Origin: Bacillus infantis NRRL B-14911
GTDB lineage: Bacteria > Bacillota > Bacilli > Bacillales > Cytobacillaceae
Direction of reading: 5' to 3'
DNA: 64,000 nucleotides
Assembly (NCBI RefSeq): GCF_000473245.1
Contig: NC_022524.1
Coordinates: forward strand, 4,565,501 to 4,629,500
In this document: one piece after another, positions 15,796 to 23,640 of the stretch
Numbering within the stretch: the first letter of the stretch is position 1
Layout: every line of letters begins with the position of its first letter
Notes under the pieces: model-generated
The model's database searches: none
What the model saw: the letters and a program-made list of their open reading frames with translations, nothing else
What the model was told of the DNA's origin: nothing
Program-made: the position numbers and the translations under genes

Positions 15796-16701
15796 TTATT
15801 TATTTTCCTCCGCCAGGATGGACTTATGAATCCAAATCGCCGCCTGGGATCCGTCTCCCATTGCAATGGTCACTTGTTCTGAATGGGCAACCACATCTCC
15901 TGCAGCCCATACATTCTTGACGTTAGTCATTTTGGAACGCGAATCAACATTTATATGCTTATTTTCAAGCCTTTCCACCCCCAGCTGCTTTGCCAGGTCT
16001 GACTTGACTTCATTTCCTCCAAAAGCCGTAAAGCCCCGCTCTCCCATAACTCTCTTGCCATTCTCAAGCAAAAATCCCTGGATGTTCGGCCCGTCAGCTA
16101 TGGCTTCCGCAATCGATTCTTCCATGTATTCAATATTCAGCTCGCGCAATTTGTCCATCAGCTCTTGGCTGACTTCCTTTTTCTCATGATTGATAAAGAC
16201 CAGTTCGTCTGTCCAGTAGGAAAGTGTAACAGCCATATTGGCCCCAGGGTTACCAGAGCCGATTACAATTGTCCTTTTATCTTTAATTTCATAACCGTCG
16301 CAGTCCGGACATACATACACACTGACGCCGAGCGTTGGATAAAGATTAGGAAATTCCGGAATCCTGTCCATCACCCCCGTTGATAAAAGCAGCCTTTCGG
16401 ACTCAAGCTGTCCCCCGTCCTCAAGCGTAATTTTAAACCCGCTTCCCTTTTTCTCCGCCTTCTCTGCTTTTCCCAGCTTAAATTCCACTCCAAGCTTTTC
16501 TGCATGAGACCGCCCGATGTCCCTGAGCTCCTGGCCGCTCACCCCATCAGGATACCCGAGGATATTATGATAGCTTTTGCAGATGGTTGACCTGCCATGG
16601 TTTGAGTCCACAACCAGCACCCTGTGTTTATACCTTCCCAACTGAATCGCAGCCTGCAGGCCTGCAATCCCTCCGCCGATGATAATGCAATCGTATGTCA
16701 T
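15796..16701 (-). CDS. NAD(P)/FAD-dependent oxidoreductase, thioredoxin-reductase-like
   Basis: Flavoprotein of 301 aa with the two-dinucleotide-fold layout of the thioredoxin reductase family. FAD motif GGGIAGLQAA is at residues 9-18, the redox pair CPDCDGYE is near 136-143, the NAD(P) motif VIGSGNPGANMA follows and the C-terminal FAD motif is VWAAGDVV. In true TrxB the pair is usually CATCDG. CPDCDG is typical of TrxR-like paralogs whose partner is not established. AAGGAGG lies 7 nt before ATG 16701. It is divergent from the ResA/TlpA-like gene, suggesting a thiol redox role, which is inference. Confidence 0.85.
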   Translation of the reverse strand: MTYDCIIIGGGIAGLQAAIQLGRYKHRVLVVDSNHGRSTICKSYHNILGYPDGVSGQELRDIGRSHAEKLGVEFKLGKAEKAEKKGSGFKITLEDGGQLESERLLLSTGVMDRIPEFPNLYPTLGVSVYVCPDCDGYEIKDKRTIVIGSGNPGANMAVTLSYWTDELVFINHEKKEVSQELMDKLRELNIEYMEESIAEAIADGPNIQGFLLENGKRVMGERGFTAFGGNEVKSDLAKQLGVERLENKHINVDSRSKMTNVKNVWAAGDVVAHSEQVTIAMGDGSQAAIWIHKSILAEENK

Positions 16702-16938
16702 TCTGTGGCCTCCTTGAGCCTTTTAGGTATTTATAGGTAATTTACCCTCATTGACCCTCAATTAACGCATGGACAGATGATTTTAGCTGTTGAAAAAAAG
16801 ACTTGAGACCCATCAAACCACCGGCCTTCCCCAGACCAGGCTGTTTGAAATTGTCAAAAAACAATAACATTTTTCCATATATCCCCTTACAGGAAATGTT
16901 ACACTAATTAATACCATCTGTTTTAGATTGGAGGATTT

Positions 16939-17475
16939 ATGAAAGCGAAAAAGACACACAGATTAGTAATGAGGTCGATCATTTTATTGGTTTTATTCTT
17001 TGCAGCAGGATACACTTTGTACCAGAATTTTTTCTTAAAAGAATCCGGCACAAAAGCTATGCTCAATGAAAAAGCTCCTGACTTTGCGCTTCAAGCACTG
17101 GATGGCGGGAAGACAAAATTAAGCGAGTACAACGGAAAGCCCGTCTTGATCAACTTTTTCGCCACCTGGTGCGCACCCTGCAAAAATGAAATGCCCGCAA
17201 TCCAGTCCACTTATGAAGAATTTAAGGATGACGGGTTTGAGGTGCTGGCAGTCAATCTGAGCGAACCAGAAATATCAGTAAAAAACTTAAAAGAGCAACT
17301 CGGAATAGACTTTCAAATCCTACTAGATAAGAACAATGCAGTAGAAAGCATGTACGATGTTTATAAGATCCCGTCCAGCTTCTTTATAGATTCTTCAGGG
17401 AAAATCGCCAGAGTGTATGAAGGGGAAATGAGCGAAGAAGATTTGAATGACTGGGTAGGCGAATTGGTTGATTAG
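16939..17475 (+). CDS. ResA/TlpA-like membrane-anchored thiol-disulfide oxidoreductase
   Basis: Thioredoxin-fold protein of 178 aa tethered outside the membrane by one N-terminal helix (about residues 12-28, SIILLVLFFAAGYTLY). The active site is ATWCAPCKNEMP with the CxxC pair near residues 77-80, and the cis-Pro loop is in YKIPSSFFID. Length and layout match B. subtilis ResA, which reduces apocytochrome c, although ResA has WCEPC and normally sits in resABCDE. The lack of cytochrome maturation neighbours means another extracytoplasmic thiol substrate is possible. Start ATG 16939 follows TTGGAGGATTT. Confidence 0.87.
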   Translation: MKAKKTHRLVMRSIILLVLFFAAGYTLYQNFFLKESGTKAMLNEKAPDFALQALDGGKTKLSEYNGKPVLINFFATWCAPCKNEMPAIQSTYEEFKDDGFEVLAVNLSEPEISVKNLKEQLGIDFQILLDKNNAVESMYDVYKIPSSFFIDSSGKIARVYEGEMSEEDLNDWVGELVD

Positions 17476-17519
17476 ATAAGATCAGCATTCGCCCGCCCTA
17501 CCAGAATCCTATTGGTAAT

Positions 17520-17553
17520 AAAAGAGACAGGCCATTGTGCGCCTGTCTCTTTC
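17520..17553. terminator. Bidirectional terminator between the ResA-like and ParR-like genes
   Basis: AAAGAGACAGGC and GCCTGTCTCTTT form a 12-bp stem with an 8-nt loop, with T-rich ends on both strands, between convergent genes. Confidence 0.88.
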
Positions 17554-17559
17554 TTCATC

Positions 17560-18168
17560 CTATTTATTCATATGAGCAAGGAAATCTCCAAGAAGGTCTT
17601 CCATGCTTTCTTCTTCCTGGTCCTCGTCTTCAGCCGAACGGTCTATTTGTACACTTGACCAATCAATATCATCCAGATCGTCATCAGCACCATCTGTGTA
17701 CGCAGGTATTGCATCCTCTACTTCCTGCACAGGAGGGGAGGGAGGTGGAACATCCGCCTGATAGACCGGCTTCTCTTCCCTTTCCTTCCGCTCTTGCAGA
17801 TAGAGAGCTTCATCTATATCGGTCGATTTGCTGTTCAGGCTGGCAAGCAGCGCAGCAGACCGTACCGGGTCTGTGATCAGCTGGTAGATGATGCTGCCGA
17901 GAAGGGCTTCGGAGTGCTCGTGCTTAAGCCAGTCGCGCTGCATCTTGCTGAGCGCCTTCGGCAGCGGAATTGTAACTGTTTCCTGTTCCTGTTTGACTGA
18001 TTGGCTGACACCCTGCATGACATAGTCGGCAATCCTGCTGGAAAAATTCCTTTTTTCAGCTTCTTTAAGCTTTTGCAGCTGTTTAACTAAGTATTCCGGG
18101 GTATCAGAAGGTACACGAAACGCAATCGTCTGGCCTCTTTCGATCCCCTTGGATGAAGATTTTGTCAT
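17560..18168 (-). CDS. ParR-like DNA-binding adaptor of an actin partition system
   Basis: Protein of 202 aa encoded 14 nt downstream of the actin-like gene in the same operon. The N-terminus (QTIAFRVPSDTPEYLV, then helices to about residue 50) looks like a ribbon-helix-helix fold: a short beta strand, a helix, then NFSSRIADYVMQGV. Residues 60-110 are helical. Residues 120-185 are acidic and Pro-rich, probably disordered. The last 17 residues (EESMEDLLGDFLAHMNK) form an amphipathic helix, as in ParR proteins, whose C-termini contact the filament end. AAGGTGG precedes ATG 18168. I recognise no close named homolog. The assignment rests on operon position and architecture. Confidence 0.68.
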   Translation of the reverse strand: MTKSSSKGIERGQTIAFRVPSDTPEYLVKQLQKLKEAEKRNFSSRIADYVMQGVSQSVKQEQETVTIPLPKALSKMQRDWLKHEHSEALLGSIIYQLITDPVRSAALLASLNSKSTDIDEALYLQERKEREEKPVYQADVPPPSPPVQEVEDAIPAYTDGADDDLDDIDWSSVQIDRSAEDEDQEEESMEDLLGDFLAHMNK

Positions 18169-18182
18169 GTTACCACCTTATT

Positions 18183-19370
18183 TTATGCTTTTACTGGCTT
18201 CTTCTCATCCTGCTTGTCCGGCTTGGATGTTCTCTTCAAATGATCGGCAACCAGCTTGTAATAAGCATTTGCCATCATCCAGATGCTCTCTTTTTCATCC
18301 TCAAAGAAGTCGATATTATATCCATCAAGGCTGTTGTTCAGTGATTTGATATATTCCTTCAATACAGCAGATCCTCCGCCCACGAAGTAGCAGATCTCCG
18401 TCTGTGAATTCTTCTGCCAGACATTGCGGAGCAGGCGGTACTGCTTTTTGGCAAGGTCGAACAGGATGCGGTCAGTGATGTCATGAACGCTTGTCCTGCT
18501 TCCTTTAACCATGATATGGTTGCGGTCATTTTTCTTGGTGATGATCTCCACCACATCGCGCCGGCTGTCCAGCTCAACGCCATGCTTGGATCTGATTTCC
18601 TCACGGATCATTTCCAATGATTCCGATACACCCAGGTTGAAGCCCTGCGCCTTGTCATCATCAACTGTGCGGTTTTTGATGACAGCGATATCTGTAGATA
18701 GGCCCCCGATATCCTGGATGAGGATACGCTTATCGATCAGTTCTTTATTAATAATGTTCAGGTCGTTATCCATTACAAGATTGATGAATGCCGCGAATCC
18801 TTCAGGATAAACCTTTACATCGCTGAATTTCAGATTGACTTTGATGCCCTGGTATTTAGGCGTAACCAGGAATTCTACCTGGTGCACTGACCCAAGCAGC
18901 TTCGAGCGGTAGCCCGCATCTTTCCCTTCCTTCACTTCACGAAGAGGGAGCCCTGTGCCCAGGATGTAATTAGTATCGATTATATTGTTATTTTTCGGGA
19001 ATAAACCAGCGTTCTCTTCCCTTACCGCATCAAGGGCAAGTGAAACAAAAAGCATAACAAGCGTCTGGTCCTCTTCAGATTTGCTGCTGCCGGGATCAAG
19101 CTCGGAAGCATTGTCGCTTTTAGTCGCCAGTGTTCCTACACGATAGATTGCATTATTGTCTTTTAATGCTGGGGAATGAACTTTAACATGAATCCCGTCC
19201 AAAGGTTCTTTGCTGTCTAATTCTTCTATGCCGATTACCGGTCTGTCCGCAACATCCCTTGCAATGACATTCGGTATATTCAATTCATAATCCAATTTTC
19301 CGAATAAGGCTTTCAGCGAATCATTGCCTACGTCTACTGCTGCTATTCTCGGGTTTTTCAAATCTACCAT
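18183..19370 (-). CDS. ParM/StbA/Alp-family actin-like ATPase
   Basis: Actin-fold ATPase of about 395 aa. The phosphate-1 loop is AAVDVGNDSLKALFG at the N-terminus, phosphate-2 is LIQDIGGLSTDIAVI near residue 240, and the adenosine motif is YFVGGGSAVLKEYI near 350. This three-motif order is diagnostic of the ParM/StbA and Alp families, whose filaments push plasmid copies apart. The ParR-like gene follows directly, and a TTGTAAAC-like iteron array lies upstream, completing a parMRC-type arrangement. The start is uncertain: ATG 19370 has no spaced Shine-Dalgarno, whereas TTG 19361 has AAAGGA 9 nt upstream. No replication gene is nearby, so a chromosomal or integrated origin is inferred. Confidence 0.87.
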   Translation of the reverse strand: MVDLKNPRIAAVDVGNDSLKALFGKLDYELNIPNVIARDVADRPVIGIEELDSKEPLDGIHVKVHSPALKDNNAIYRVGTLATKSDNASELDPGSSKSEEDQTLVMLFVSLALDAVREENAGLFPKNNNIIDTNYILGTGLPLREVKEGKDAGYRSKLLGSVHQVEFLVTPKYQGIKVNLKFSDVKVYPEGFAAFINLVMDNDLNIINKELIDKRILIQDIGGLSTDIAVIKNRTVDDDKAQGFNLGVSESLEMIREEIRSKHGVELDSRRDVVEIITKKNDRNHIMVKGSRTSVHDITDRILFDLAKKQYRLLRNVWQKNSQTEICYFVGGGSAVLKEYIKSLNNSLDGYNIDFFEDEKESIWMMANAYYKLVADHLKRTSKPDKQDEKKPVKA

Positions 19371-19475
19371 TCCTTTCACATTGTACCTTGCTTATCGTAC
19401 AAGCAATTATCTTAAGCTTAATTAATATTTGGAAAATATTCAATGAGTTTCATATAAAGTAATATAAATGTTAGA

Positions 19476-19636
19476 TTGTAAACATTACGCAAACTTCACC
19501 TCAATATCTAAAAACATTGAAACAACAGCATCTAAACAACTTTGTAAACTTGTAAACATTTTTATAAACATCTTGTATGCATTTTGTTTGCAAGTTTACA
19601 ATATTGTTTTCTTTTGCAAACATGAAAGTAAACAAG
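19476..19636. repeat. Iteron array, candidate centromere (parC-like) of the actin cassette
   Basis: An AT-rich stretch upstream of the actin gene contains TTGTAAAC at 19476, 19542 and 19550 (the last two abut in tandem) and its complement GTTTACAA at 19594. TTGCAAAC is at 19614 and GTTTGCAA at 19586, directly before the 19594 site. Looser copies are at 19487 (ACGCAAAC), 19530 (ATCTAAAC), 19562 (TTATAAAC) and 19626 (AAGTAAAC). Clustered short repeats next to parM-type promoters are where ParR-family proteins assemble. Spacing is irregular, so this is a candidate. Nothing else is recognisable between 19371 and 19803. Confidence 0.6.
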
Positions 19637-19803
19637 TATACAAATTTGTTTTCAATCTATTTTCTCTCTTATTAATCTCTTTAAAAATCATTCCCCCTCC
19701 CCTTGCAAGAATGTTCATCAGTAAAAACAGTCCTCTTGACGACCGTTCCAAAAATAGGATAATTTTAATACATTAACAGTTTACTAGACAAAAGGAGAGC
19801 TTG

Positions 19804-21462
19804 ATGGAGATGCTTAATTGCCGCGAAAAAACTTTGGCCTTTACGAAACAGCTGGTCAACATTGAAAGCATAGTGAATACAAATGGCGAGAAGGTGATCG
19901 CCCATTCTTTATATACACTCTTATCCTCGTTTCCCTATTTTACGGAGAACTGTGGACAGCTCGTTATAGAACAAACGATAGATGATGAATTGGAACGGTA
20001 TAATGTACTGGCTTTTGTGAAAGGAACTAAAAGGAAAAGCAGCCGTACAGTCATTCTGATGGGCCATATGGATACTGTCGGAATCGATGATTTCAATCAG
20101 CTCCGCGATGCAGCATGCGACCCGGATCAGCTTGCAGACCTGTTCAGGAAGGAAGAACTCCCTTCCGGAGCAAAGGAGCAGCTTGAATCCGGAGACTGGA
20201 TGTTTGGCAGAGGCGTGCTTGATATGAAGAGCGGTCTTGCAAGCCATCTTTATCTTTTAAAATACTATTCTGACCATCCGGAAGAATTAGAAGGAAATCT
20301 CGTCTTTCTTGCAGAATGTGATGAAGAGGACGGTTCACATGGAGTCCTGTCTGCTTTGAAGACCTTGAAGAAATGGAAGGATGAGCATAAGTTCCATTAT
20401 GCTGCTGCCATCAATGCAGACTTTGTCTCCCCCCGATTTGAGGGAGATACAAACAGGTATATCTACAAAGGAACGGTTGGGAAGCTCCTCCCCTCTTTCT
20501 TCATAACAGGTGCTGAAACACATGTCGGCTCCTGCTTTGAAGGGCTCGATCCGAATTTCCTTGCTGCAGAACTGACAAGGCAGATCAGCTACAACCCGGA
20601 ACTAAGCAATGAGGCGCTTGGGGAAACGACCGTTCCTCCGGTTTCACTGAAGCAGACAGACCTGAAGCCTTCTTATACGGTACAGACTGCATTAAGTGCC
20701 TATGTCTATTATAATTTCTTTATTCATTCCTGGTCCCCAAAGGAAGTACTCGAGAAGCTGAGGAAGCAAGCGCATATTGCCTTTAGCAATGCGCTCTCTT
20801 CCTTTGAGCAGCGGAACAGGCAATTTGCCGAATTAAGCGGGGAACCATATGCCGAGCTGCCTTGGCAGCCTCGCATCTATACGTATGAAGAAATGCACCG
20901 GATGCTTATGGAAGAATACGGGCAGGGCTATATAGCCCATATGGACGCTTTTAAAGAAGAGCTTCTCCTTGATAAGGAACTGGATACAAGGATGTATGCC
21001 GCGAGAGTCGTGGAAGAGGCCTGGAAATGGATGAAGGATAAAAGCCCGGCGATGATACTCTTCTACTCTTCTTTATACTCGCCGAGAATTGAGCTGTCCG
21101 GGAAAACAGAGGATGAAAGAAGGCTTATAGATGCCTTGGATCAGGCAGTGGAAGAAATCCAGCCTTCCTATCCTCATCCAATCATCGCCAAGAATTTTTT
21201 CCCTTATATATCAGATATGAGCTTTATAGCGCTCAGCGATGATGAAGCAGGAATCAGTGCTGTAACTGACAATAACCCTGGCTGGGGCACAAAGCATTAT
21301 GTCGAATACAGCGACATCCGCGAGCTGAATGTGCCTGTCATCAATATTGGGCCGTACGGACTGGATGCCCATAAGAAACTGGAGCGCATGGAAATGAAGT
21401 ATTCACTTGAAATTGTCCCTAACCTGACAAACCGGGTGATTCAGCAGGTACTAAAAGGCTAG
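19804..21462 (+). CDS. rocB: RocB-type M20 family peptidase/deacylase
   Basis: Protein of 552 aa with the M20 zinc-peptidase fold. The metal-site motifs are ILMGHMDTVG near residue 84 and MFGRGVLDMKSGLA near 138, with the catalytic Glu pair in FLAECDEEDGSHG. The length and the specific C-terminal half (HYAAAINADFVSPRFE, NNPGWGTKHYVEYSDI, NIGPYGLDAHKKLERM) match RocB. That protein is associated with arginine use in B. subtilis but has no firmly proven reaction. AGGAG at 19793-19797 suits ATG 19804 better than TTG 19801. The other roc genes are not adjacent, so the pathway link is by homology only. Confidence 0.86.
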   Translation: MEMLNCREKTLAFTKQLVNIESIVNTNGEKVIAHSLYTLLSSFPYFTENCGQLVIEQTIDDELERYNVLAFVKGTKRKSSRTVILMGHMDTVGIDDFNQLRDAACDPDQLADLFRKEELPSGAKEQLESGDWMFGRGVLDMKSGLASHLYLLKYYSDHPEELEGNLVFLAECDEEDGSHGVLSALKTLKKWKDEHKFHYAAAINADFVSPRFEGDTNRYIYKGTVGKLLPSFFITGAETHVGSCFEGLDPNFLAAELTRQISYNPELSNEALGETTVPPVSLKQTDLKPSYTVQTALSAYVYYNFFIHSWSPKEVLEKLRKQAHIAFSNALSSFEQRNRQFAELSGEPYAELPWQPRIYTYEEMHRMLMEEYGQGYIAHMDAFKEELLLDKELDTRMYAARVVEEAWKWMKDKSPAMILFYSSLYSPRIELSGKTEDERRLIDALDQAVEEIQPSYPHPIIAKNFFPYISDMSFIALSDDEAGISAVTDNNPGWGTKHYVEYSDIRELNVPVINIGPYGLDAHKKLERMEMKYSLEIVPNLTNRVIQQVLKG

Positions 21463-21507
21463 GTTTCCGGGGAAATAATTTCAACATAATAGTGAGGAGA
21501 TGTTTTT

Positions 21508-21891
21508 ATGGCAGGAAAAAGAATTGACCATGTTGGAGTAATGGTTAAAAACATAGAGAAATCAATAGAGTTTTATACAAATGCTGTCGGCATGGAGCTG
21601 AAGGCAGAGGTGCCTCATTCAAACGGTGTCATCAAGCTTGCATTCCTAGGCTTTACCGGAAATGAAGAAACTGAGCTGGAACTGATTCAAGGCTATAATG
21701 ACCATCTCCCGGAGGAAGGTACGGTCCATCATTTTGCGGTCAGCACCGATGATGTGGAAGGAGAATTCACACGTCTCAAGGAGCTTGGAATTGAACTCAT
21801 AGACCAGGAAATCACCACCCTCCCGAATGGCTATAAGTATTTCTTCTTTTATGGGCCGGACAGGGAATGGATTGAGTTCTTTCAGCGTTAA
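21508..21891 (+). CDS. VOC (glyoxalase-like) family protein
   Basis: Single-unit vicinal-oxygen-chelate protein of 127 aa. It has the paired beta-alpha-beta modules starting DHVGVMVKNIEKSIEFY and HHFAVSTDDVEGEFTRLKELGI. Candidate metal ligands are His9 in DHVG, a Glu in ELELIQG, the His in VHHFA and the Glu of REWIEFFQ at the C-terminus, consistent with a lactoylglutathione-lyase-like active site. GAGGAGATG precedes the ATG. It follows rocB by 45 nt and may be co-transcribed. The substrate is unknown. Confidence 0.82.
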   Translation: MAGKRIDHVGVMVKNIEKSIEFYTNAVGMELKAEVPHSNGVIKLAFLGFTGNEETELELIQGYNDHLPEEGTVHHFAVSTDDVEGEFTRLKELGIELIDQEITTLPNGYKYFFFYGPDREWIEFFQR

Positions 21892-21950
21892 TGTTAAAGA
21901 CATATTTAGGATTAAAGATGCTGGTTTGTTTATTCTTTTTTGTTTAATAA

Positions 21951-22090
21951 TGGGGCTGTTGATTTCCGTTCCAGGCACTTCGCTTTCCGCGGGGCGGCGC
22001 TGAGCTTCCTCGTCGCTGTCGCTCCTGCGGGATCTCAGCTTTGCCGCTGCAATCCCACAGGAGTCTACGTGCCTTGCACTCCAATCAACA
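21951..22090. repeat. GC-rich intergenic repeat element, copy A
   Basis: A block of about 140 bp running from TGGGGCTGTTGATTTCCG to CCTTGCACTCCAATCAAC. It contains an internal hairpin formed by CTCCTGCGGGAT and ATCCCACAGGAG. An inverted copy is at 35119-35253. It has no coding logic of its own, although it opens spurious reading frames on both strands. Confidence 0.88.
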
Positions 22091-22273
22091 GGGCTTATCA
22101 ACTTTTTTTACCAGCTCCATTAATATGGCCAAAAACAGGTTTGTGACAAGTCAGCCAATTCAATCTCCATTTTTCAAAAAACATGGCGCAAAAGTTCTGC
22201 TTTTGTGCCTTTTTTTATTCGCTTCCCGAAACAAAAATGATATGATGAAAGAAAAAAGCTAGGAGTGATTTTA

Positions 22274-23506
22274 GTGAAAAAAGACCTGATCGAACGCCTG
22301 GTTTCGTATGCAAAAATGGACACACAGTCAGACGATAACAGCACCACCTGCCCTTCCACCCCTGGACAGCTGGAGCTTGGCAGAAAGCTTGTAGAAGAGC
22401 TTAAAAGCATCGGTATGCAGGATGCGGAAATGGATGACAATGGCTATGTCATGGCCACTCTCCCTTCCAATACAGAAAAGCAGGTGCCTGTCATCGGCTT
22501 CCTTGCCCATGTGGATACAGCAACAGACTTTACCGGCAAAAACGTCAGCCCGCAGATTACTGAAAATTATGACGGCGGAGATATTGTCCTAAACGACTCT
22601 TTACATATTGTTCTTTCACCGAAGGATTTTCCAAGCCTGGAGCAGTATAAGGGCCATACACTTATCACAACTGACGGCACTACCCTTCTCGGGGCCGACA
22701 ATAAGGCAGGAATCGCTGAAATCATGACGGCAATGGAATACCTTATTAAACACCCTGAAATCAAGCATGGAGCAATCAGGGTGGCTTTTACACCAGATGA
22801 GGAAATCGGCAGAGGGCCGCATAAATTTGATGTGAAGGCATTTAATGCTGCCTATGCATACACCATGGACGGCGGACCGCTCGGTGAGCTTCAGTACGAA
22901 AGCTTCAGCGCAGCGGGAGCCAAGATCACCGTTAATGGCACCAATATCCACCCTGGCTCTGCCAAAGGAAAAATGGTTAATAGCATCAAAATTGCGATGG
23001 AGCTGCAAAACAGCCTGCCGCAGGAACAGGCGCCTGAACTGACAGAAGGATACGAAGGCTTCTTCCACCTCGGCTCATTCAAAGGGGACGTGGAAAAGAC
23101 AGAGATGAGCTATATTATCCGTGATTTTGACCGTACGGAATTTGAACATAAAAAAGAGCTGCTGGAAAAAGCTGTTGCTTCACTGCAGGAGAAATACGGA
23201 AAAGAGCGGATCCAGCTGGAGCTTAAGGACCAGTACTATAACATGAAGGAGAAAATCGAGCCGGTCATCGAAATCGTCGACATTGCAGGAGAGGCGATGA
23301 AAAAGCTTGATATCGAGCCGCAAATCCTTCCGATCAGGGGCGGCACGGACGGTTCACAGCTTTCCTATATGGGGCTTCCGACGCCGAATATTTTTACAGG
23401 CGGCGAAAATTACCACGGCAAATATGAATATATTTCAGTTGATAATATGGAAAAAGCAGCTAATGTCATCATAGAAATTGTAAAGCTGTTTGAAGAAAAA
23501 GCATAA
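22274..23506 (+). CDS. pepT: Peptidase T (tripeptide aminopeptidase)
   Basis: Zinc-dependent M20B aminotripeptidase of about 410 aa that removes N-terminal residues from tripeptides in the cytoplasm. Metal-site motifs are [13 protein letters not shown] near residue 75, [16 protein letters not shown] near 138 with the bridging Asp, and [13 protein letters not shown] with the catalytic Glu near 173. [11 protein letters not shown] and the C-terminal [23 protein letters not shown] are specific to PepT. AGGAG at 22261-22265 lies 8 nt before GTG 22274, preferred over GTG 22265. It is a single gene with a terminator 9 nt after the stop. Confidence 0.95.
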   Translation: MKKDLIERLVSYAKMDTQSDDNSTTCPSTPGQLELGRKLVEELKSIGMQDAEMDDNGYVMATLPSNTEKQVPVIGFLAHVDTATDFTGKNVSPQITENYDGGDIVLNDSLHIVLSPKDFPSLEQYKGHTLITTDGTTLLGADNKAGIAEIMTAMEYLIKHPEIKHGAIRVAFTPDEEIGRGPHKFDVKAFNAAYAYTMDGGPLGELQYESFSAAGAKITVNGTNIHPGSAKGKMVNSIKIAMELQNSLPQEQAPELTEGYEGFFHLGSFKGDVEKTEMSYIIRDFDRTEFEHKKELLEKAVASLQEKYGKERIQLELKDQYYNMKEKIEPVIEIVDIAGEAMKKLDIEPQILPIRGGTDGSQLSYMGLPTPNIFTGGENYHGKYEYISVDNMEKAANVIIEIVKLFEEKA

Positions 23507-23514
23507 TATCAGGG

Positions 23515-23541
23515 GGCGGGGATTTAATCTCCGCCTTTTTT
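23515..23541 (+). terminator. Rho-independent terminator after pepT
   Basis: GGCGGGGAT pairs with ATCTCCGCC (one G-U) around TTA, followed by TTTTTT. Confidence 0.88.
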
Positions 23542-23640
23542 CTTCCTACAAATCCTGAATTGACCGGGACACCTCCACAAGATACATTTTTTCAACTGGA
23601 TGTGTAAATACTTTTTGTATGGGTATAGGTATATGGCGCA

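Noticed and set aside
21940-22262. Short frames in the 140-bp GC-rich element
   Set aside because: The same peptide (LRALHSN) appears from the inverted copy, showing it comes from repeat DNA rather than a gene.
23542-23640. Possible riboswitch or T-box leader before the MurE-like gene
   Set aside because: Only about 100 bp, with no terminator-antiterminator pair or specifier-like structure seen.
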